Assembly (NCBI GenBank): GCA_003023535.1
Contig: PXSC01000086.1
Span: forward strand, 1 to 18,136
DNA from: Halobacteriales archaeon QS_9_70_65
GTDB taxonomy: Archaea; Halobacteriota; Halobacteria; Halobacteriales; Haloarculaceae
Reading direction: 5' to 3'
Length of the DNA stretch: 18,136 bases
The notes under the pieces were generated by a model, which saw only the letters and a program-made list of their open reading frames with translations, was not told the DNA's origin and made no database searches. Made by a program: the position numbers and the translations under genes. Position 1 is the first letter of the stretch, and each line of letters opens with the position of its first letter. Positions 14,701 to 18,136 of this stretch are shown here, one piece after another.

Positions 14701-15582
14701 CGGCCGGAGGGTGTCGATGTCTCCTCGCGGGCGCTGCCCGCTCGAACCCGAGGAGTGGTTCGAAGATGGCCGCTGGCCACCTTCGTCATCACGAGAGACG
14801 GCGTCGCCGTCTCTCGAACGACGTCGCTCCCCGCCGTCGCCGAGCGACGGATGCGCGAGGTCGCTCTCGCGGGCCCGCATCCAGTTGATGTTCCCCTGGA
14901 TGGTGTTGAACTCGCCGTTGTGGATGATCCTGCGGTACGGGTGTGCGAGGTGCCACGCGCCGAGGGTGTTCGTCGAGAAGCGTGCGTGGACCATCGCGAA
15001 CGTCGACCGCAGCCGGTCGTCGGTCAGGTCGGGGTAGTACGCCGGCAGCTGCTCGGCGGTGAGCAGCCCCTTGTAGATGACGGTATCGCGGTCCAGCGAG
15101 CAGACGTAGAACCGGCCGTAGCCGTCGGGCCGGCGCTCCTCGACGGTCGTCTCCAGGTCCCGGCGGGCGACGTACAGCGCCCGATCGAAGTCCTCGGCGC
15201 CGGCCGGCCGGACGAACGGCTGGACGACGAGCGGTTCCGAATCGAGCGCGGTCCGGCCGAGCGAGCCGTCGTCCGTCGGCACCTCCCGCCAGGCGAAGAC
15301 GTCGAGGTCGTGGTCGGCAAGCACCGACTCGGTGAGGTCCTGTAGCCCCGCGGCGGCCTCGCGGTCCTGCGGCATGAACATCGACCCGACGGCGTAGGCG
15401 CCGCGGGCCGGCAGATCCTCGATCTCGTCGGCGAAGAACTCGTGCGGCGTCTGTAGCAGGATACCGGCGCCGTCGCCGGTGTTCGGGTCGGCGCCGGTCG
15501 TGCCGCGGTGTTCGAGGTTCGCCAGCAGCTCGAGCCCGTCGGCGACCGGTCGGTTCGTCCGGTCGCCGTCGAGGTCCATCAC
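11755..15582 (-). pseudogene. gltB: Glutamate synthase large subunit, main fragment (N-terminus and junction damaged)
   Basis: GltB moves the amide nitrogen of glutamine to 2-oxoglutarate, giving two glutamates; with glutamine synthetase it is the main ammonium-assimilation route. This frame of 1275 codons carries the glutaminase domain (ADGLELLANLEHRGTTG near 14-30, HARFSTNTLGAW near 199-210, HNGEFNTIQGN near 221-231). It also carries the central domain, the FMN/synthase domain ([26 protein letters not shown]) and the 3Fe-4S cysteines [15 protein letters not shown] (around 12175-12215). Three oddities: the N-terminal CGVG region with the catalytic cysteine is missing; residues about 244-286 are an extra hairpin-coded segment; and the frame ends early at TAA 11755-11757 with the C-terminal domain in another frame. 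With missing parts restored the length would be near the usual 1500. No gltD is beside it, so it may be ferredoxin-linked. Confidence 0.85.
14723..14853 (-). repeat. Palindromic element inserted in frame in gltB
   Basis: This segment encodes about 43 low-complexity residues (Arg, Ser, Gly, Asp) between RARESDLA and GDIDTLRPII of GltB, where relatives, from memory, have only about five. Nearly all of it folds: cgtcgctc/gagcgacg (14822-14849), gagagacggc/gccgtctctc (14793-14815), cgaagatggc/gccaccttcg (14761-14785, one G:U pair in RNA), and gcgggc/gcccgc (14727-14741) with cctc/gagg outside. The frame is kept through it. It resembles in principle the palindromic elements known inside Rickettsia genes. 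Confidence 0.65.
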
Positions 15583-15732
15583 TTTCTCATATCAGTACGT
15601 GGTGAATACCCGAATAAGAGACTTCCCCTCAAACACTAACGGGTGGTTTACCCCATACAAGGTCGTATAAGGATTTCTACCCATATTAAGGGCGCATCCG
15701 ACCGGGAACCGAGGTCACCCACCCGGCGGAAC
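15583..15732 (-). promoter_or_regulatory. gltB upstream region: TATA box, probable original ATG, repeated TACCC motifs
   Basis: On the minus strand a TATA-like CTTATTCG (15611-15618) lies 21-28 bases before an ATG at 15588-15590. That ATG opens a frame that stops after three codons (ATG AGA AAG TGA). Just beyond, GTG-ATG-GAC (15582 on) is inside conserved GltB sequence, so ATG 15590 is probably the true start and the N-terminal codons are missing. Three similar 14-base motifs lie on the plus strand: TACCCGAATAAGAG (15607-15620), TACCCCATACAAGG (15649-15662) and TACCCATATTAAGG (15678-15691). They could be binding sites for a nitrogen regulator. Confidence 0.45.
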
Positions 15733-16248
15733 TCACTCCGCTGCGAGCGGCTTGCGGTAGAGCAGGAGCGTGACCGGCTCGCCGTCGTGTTCGAGACGTT
15801 TGCGGCGGCCCAGTTCGAAGCCGACCGACTCGTAGAGCGCCTGTGCGGCGGTCTGCGCCGGTGTCGTGTCCAGGACGAGTTCGTCGAAGCCGCGTTCCCT
15901 CGCTCGTCGTTCCAGTTCACCGTAGACCCGCCGGCCGAATCCCCGACCCTGTCGGGCGGGCGTCACCCGCATCCGCTTGATTTCTGCCGCGTTCTCGAGG
16001 TCGTCCGGCAGTTCCGTGACGTAGCCTTCAGCCGGCCGGAACGCCCCCATCGCGACCATCTCGCCGTCGACCGTCCCGACGAGGAACTCGCCGCCCGACT
16101 CGAGGTACGCCGCCTCGGCGTCCGCGAGGTCGGGCTCGGGAACCCCCTCGACGTAGGCGCCGACGTCACGCATCGCTCGCTCGTGGAGTTCGAGGACGCG
16201 GTCGCGATCGGCGGGTCGGTAGCACCGGAGGGTCAGCGAGTCGGCCAT
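15733..16248 (-). CDS. GNAT-family N-acetyltransferase
   Basis: This is a 171-residue GCN5-related acetyltransferase that would move an acetyl group from acetyl-CoA to an unknown amine. It has the fold in order: N-terminal TLRCYRPADRDRVLELH, an acidic middle, strand GEMVAMGAFRP, the strand IKRMRVTPARQGRGFGRRVY (residues 90-109) with the acetyl-CoA pyrophosphate-binding QGRGFG, then LVLDTTPAQTAAQALYESVGF (125-144) typical of motif B. Length is normal and it looks complete. The ATG at 16248 has a TATA-like box about 26 bases upstream (minus-strand GGGTATGA, 16269-16276). It is not obviously in an operon with gltB: 142 bases and several promoter-like motifs separate them. Confidence 0.85.
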   Translation of the reverse strand: MADSLTLRCYRPADRDRVLELHERAMRDVGAYVEGVPEPDLADAEAAYLESGGEFLVGTVDGEMVAMGAFRPAEGYVTELPDDLENAAEIKRMRVTPARQGRGFGRRVYGELERRARERGFDELVLDTTPAQTAAQALYESVGFELGRRKRLEHDGEPVTLLLYRKPLAAE

Positions 16249-16564
16249 ATCCCGCCATTCTGGGGCGCGTCATACCCGTTTTCCGACCGCTACAACTATC
16301 TCTGACAGTGACAGGCGACGGCGTAGTCCACTTACACGGGTGAGCATACCGCGCCGAGCGAAGCGAGGCGCGGTTTCACCGCTCGCGAACGAAGTGAGCG
16401 AGTGGAGCGGTAGTTTTTCCCCCAAGTTTTTGCGACCGAGCGGGTTGCGGGCCACCGGCCCGCAACCGAATGCCGTGGCGGCTTCGCCGCCGGCCCCGGC
16501 CCCGGCCGCAGGCCGCCCGTCAGGGTGGCCGTCGGGCCCCTGGCACGCGGCCGGAGGCCGCGGT
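16249..16564. other. 316-base hairpin-rich stretch after proS
   Basis: I see no real gene. Besides the GNAT promoter near 16270, it holds hairpins accgcgcc/ggcgcggt (16348-16374), accgctcgc with gcgag and agcggt (16378-16411), ggttgcgggcc/ggcccgcaacc (16443-16467), ggcggc/gccgcc (16477-16491) and further GC-rich inverted repeats up to 16560. The proS frame shifted by the deletion runs through here to 16332, but that is not coding. Confidence 0.65.
16378..16467 (-). repeat. 3' hairpin element, copy 2 (after proS)
   Basis: Read in the proS sense, an 11-bp perfect hairpin ggttgcgggcc/ggcccgcaacc (16443-16467) is followed by GCAAAAACTTGGGGGAAAAA (16414-16433) and then a second hairpin (16378-16411). 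This matches copy 1 after the M42 gene in order, orientation and in the motif GCAAAARCTTGGGG followed by A-runs. On the plus strand it would instead give a hairpin followed by T5 (16414-16418), which could stop antisense transcription. Confidence 0.65.
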
Positions 16565-16951
16565 TCAGTACGACTTCGCGAAGTACGCGGTCTCGACGGC
16601 CTCCTCGCCGCAGACGCCGCAGGTCTCGTGGACCGGGCCCTCGTCTTCGTCGAGCGGTAGCATGACGATCTCGGCGGCGATCTCGTCTTTGATCTCCGCC
16701 TCGCAGGCCTCCGCGCCGCACCAGCCGGTCTTGACGTAGCCGCCGTGGCGGCCGAGCGTGCCCAGAATCTCGCCGCGACCGTGTGCCTCTCGGACGTTGT
16801 TCTCGAGGGTCTCCTCGGCGGCGGCGTACAGCTTGGCGTACACCGTCCCGAGGGCGTCGTCGACGGCCCTGGCGATGGTCTCGCGGTCGGCGACCTCGCT
16901 CTCGCCGTCCGGGCGGTGGACCAGCGTCGCCTCGCCGTTTTCGACCTCGTC
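16565..16951 (-). pseudogene. proS: Prolyl-tRNA synthetase, C-terminal fragment (out of frame)
   Basis: This is the end of ProRS in a second frame, 128 codons from DEVENGEATLVHRPDGE to the conserved YFAKSY and stop (TGA, plus-strand tca 16565-16567). It carries the rest of the anticodon-binding domain and the C-terminal zinc-binding domain of archaeal/eukaryote-type ProRS, with cysteines in WCGAEACEA and ETCGVCG, and the expected final tyrosine. It has no start of its own. Adding 346 residues from the first part and about 11 missing ones gives about 485, the normal family length, so only a very short piece is lost. Confidence 0.85.
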
Positions 16952-17987
16952 CGTTCAGCTCGTGTTCGTTGAACTTGAAGCCGGGGTTGCGCCCGTCGCG
17001 GTCGTCCAGTTCAACCCGGAACTCCCCGTCCAGTTCGGCCGCGAGGTCGGCGGCGTACTCCCGAACGGCTGCCTCCGTGTCGGCCTGCCAGATGGGGACG
17101 ACGACGACCTGCGTGGGCGCCAGCGCGGGCGGCAGCACCAGCCCCTGGTCGTCGGAGTGGGTCATGATGAGCGCGCCCATCGCCCGCCAGGACAGCCCCC
17201 AGGAGGTGGTGTGGGCGGTCCGTTCGTCCTCGTCCTCGTCGGTGTAAGTGATGTCGAAGGCATCGGCGAAGGAGGTGCCGAGGTAGTGGGAGGTGCCGGC
17301 CTGAACGGACTTGCCGTCGGGCATCAGCGCCTCGATGGTGGTCGTCGTGTCGGCGCCGGGGAACTTGTCGTGTTCGGGCTTGCGGCCGGTCATCCCGGGG
17401 ATGGCCATCACCTCCTCGTAGAGCCGCTCGTACTGGCCCAGCCGGGTCATCGTCTCGCTCCAGGCGTCCTCCTCGGCGGCGTGAGCGGTGTGACCCTCCT
17501 GCCAGAGGAACTCCTTGGTCCGGAAGAAGGGCTTGGTCTCGGTGGCCTCCCACCGGACGACCGAACACCACTGGTTGAGCCGCATCGGCAGGTCCCGGTA
17601 GCTGCGGACCCACTGGGAGATGAATGGCGCGATGATGGACTCGCTGGTCGGCCGGACGGCCAGCCGCTCGTCGAGTTCGTCGTGGCCGCCGTGGGTCACC
17701 CACGCCACCTCGGGATCGAACCCCTCGACGATGTCCTTCTCGCGCTCGAGGTAACCTTCCGGGATGAACATCGGGAAGTAGGCGTTGTCGACGCCGGTGT
17801 TCCTGAACCAGCCGTCGAGGTGGGACTTGAGGCGCTCCCAAATCGCGTAGCCCCGGGGTCGGGTGACGACGAACCCGCCCATCGGCGCGTAGTCCGCCAG
17901 GCCCGCCTTCTGGACGACCTCGGCGTACCACTCGCCGGGGCTATGCTCCTTCGACTCGGTGATGCCGAGTTCCTGCTCGCCGCTCAT
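16950..17987 (-). pseudogene. proS: Prolyl-tRNA synthetase, N-terminal part (broken by a short deletion)
   Basis: ProRS charges tRNA-Pro with proline and is essential. This frame starts at ATG 17987, placed 22 bases after a clear TATA box. It covers the class II catalytic core: TSES (114-117), motif 2 around RWEATETKPFFRTKEFLWQEGH (145-166), GTSHYLG, and motif 3 region GLSWRAMGALIMTHSDDQGLVLPP (264-287). It then covers the start of the anticodon-binding domain to FKFNEHELNG (residues 337-346). Next should come a conserved stretch like VPxRxExGP, which is absent, and the frame shifts at about 16950-16956. The open frame runs on to 16332 as arginine-rich nonsense. The loss is about 29 bases by comparison with the family pattern, which I know from memory. 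The gene could be a sequencing or assembly error, or a second, decayed copy. Confidence 0.88.
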
Positions 17988-18008
17988 ACCGTACGGTGCC
18001 GTAGCGCG

Positions 18009-18016
18009 ATATTAAA
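18009..18016 (-). promoter_or_regulatory. TATA box for proS
   Basis: The minus-strand sequence TTTAATAT lies 22-29 bases before the ATG at 17987, a strong match in spacing and sequence to haloarchaeal promoters. Confidence 0.6.
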
Positions 18017-18053
18017 CCCCGCGTATCGTCGGGAACCGTTCGCACGCCAGGAC

Positions 18054-18062
18054 AGCATACAT
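18054..18062 (+). promoter_or_regulatory. TATA box for the right-edge GNAT gene
   Basis: gcatacata lies 26-34 bases before the ATG at 18088, divergent from the proS promoter about 40 bases away. Confidence 0.45.
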
Positions 18063-18087
18063 ACCCCGCGACCGCGTCGGAATCACC

Positions 18088-18136
18088 ATGCCGGGGCCGG
18101 TCTTCATCGAGGGCGACGGCGTCGAACTGTGCACCG
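18088..18136 (+). CDS. Probable GNAT-family acetyltransferase, N-terminal end only (partial, cut by window edge)
   Basis: ATG 18088 begins MPGPVFIEGDGVELCT, 16 codons before the window ends. This opening (MPGPVF, then a short (L/I)(E/D)G-x-x-V-x-L strand) is, from memory, typical of a haloarchaeal RimJ/RimL-like GNAT acetyltransferase family. The TATA box at 18054-18062 supports the start. Nothing more can be said from 16 residues. Confidence 0.5.
   Translation, partial: MPGPVFIEGDGVELCT

Noticed and set aside
12436..15345. 969-codon open frame on the plus strand
   Set aside because: It lies opposite gltB, whose motifs are unmistakable; the frame is open only because of high GC.
16332..16949. 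Continuation of the proS first frame
   Set aside because: Arginine-rich nonsense after the deletion point; the true C-terminus is in another frame ending YFAKSY.

Overview
The window is chromosomal DNA of a halophilic archaeon (class Halobacteria). It is very GC-rich, its proteins are acidic, most genes have a TATA-like box 22-30 bases before the start codon (leaderless transcripts), and the gene set is haloarchaeal: cytochrome bc-complex partners, a halocyanin, an isoprenoid-lipid synthase, an archaeal-type ProRS and an ArsA/Get3 ATPase.

Layout. Positions 1-1605 hold respiratory-complex pieces: the C-terminal end of cytochrome b, two small membrane-protein pieces joined out of frame, and a DUF7313-like membrane protein on the minus strand. 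A polyprenyl diphosphate synthase (minus) and an M42 aminopeptidase (plus) diverge from about 2770. A 548-base stretch full of hairpins (3885-4432) follows, then a halocyanin whose end runs into unrelated sequence. From about 5050 to 8760 the DNA is visibly richer in A/T and looks acquired; its only clear gene is an exported family 3 glycoside hydrolase. Positions 8840-10818 carry a hypothetical protein, a 50-residue zinc-ribbon protein, an SRPBCC protein and an ArsA-type ATPase. Most of the rest is the large glutamate synthase gene gltB (minus), a GNAT acetyltransferase, a second hairpin-rich stretch, prolyl-tRNA synthetase proS (minus), and the first codons of another GNAT protein at the right edge.

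Three things stand out. (1) Many otherwise well-conserved genes lack a short internal piece: gltB (twice), proS, the DUF7315/DUF7314-like pair, and probably the SRPBCC protein, ArsA and the halocyanin. Several losses break the frame, so either this sequence has many join or assembly errors or the strain really carries broken copies of housekeeping genes. (2) gltB contains an in-frame extra segment of roughly 110-130 bases made almost wholly of four hairpins, which looks like a palindromic element living inside a coding region. (3) The stretches after the M42 gene and after proS share a 3' element in the sense direction: a GC-rich hairpin followed by GCAAAARCTTGGGG and an A-run.

Functionally the window mixes electron transport (cytochrome b, halocyanin, small partners), membrane lipid synthesis, nitrogen assimilation (GltB), translation (ProS) and use of external sugars (GH3). 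I see no CRISPR array, tRNA, rRNA, intact transposase or recognisable defence system.
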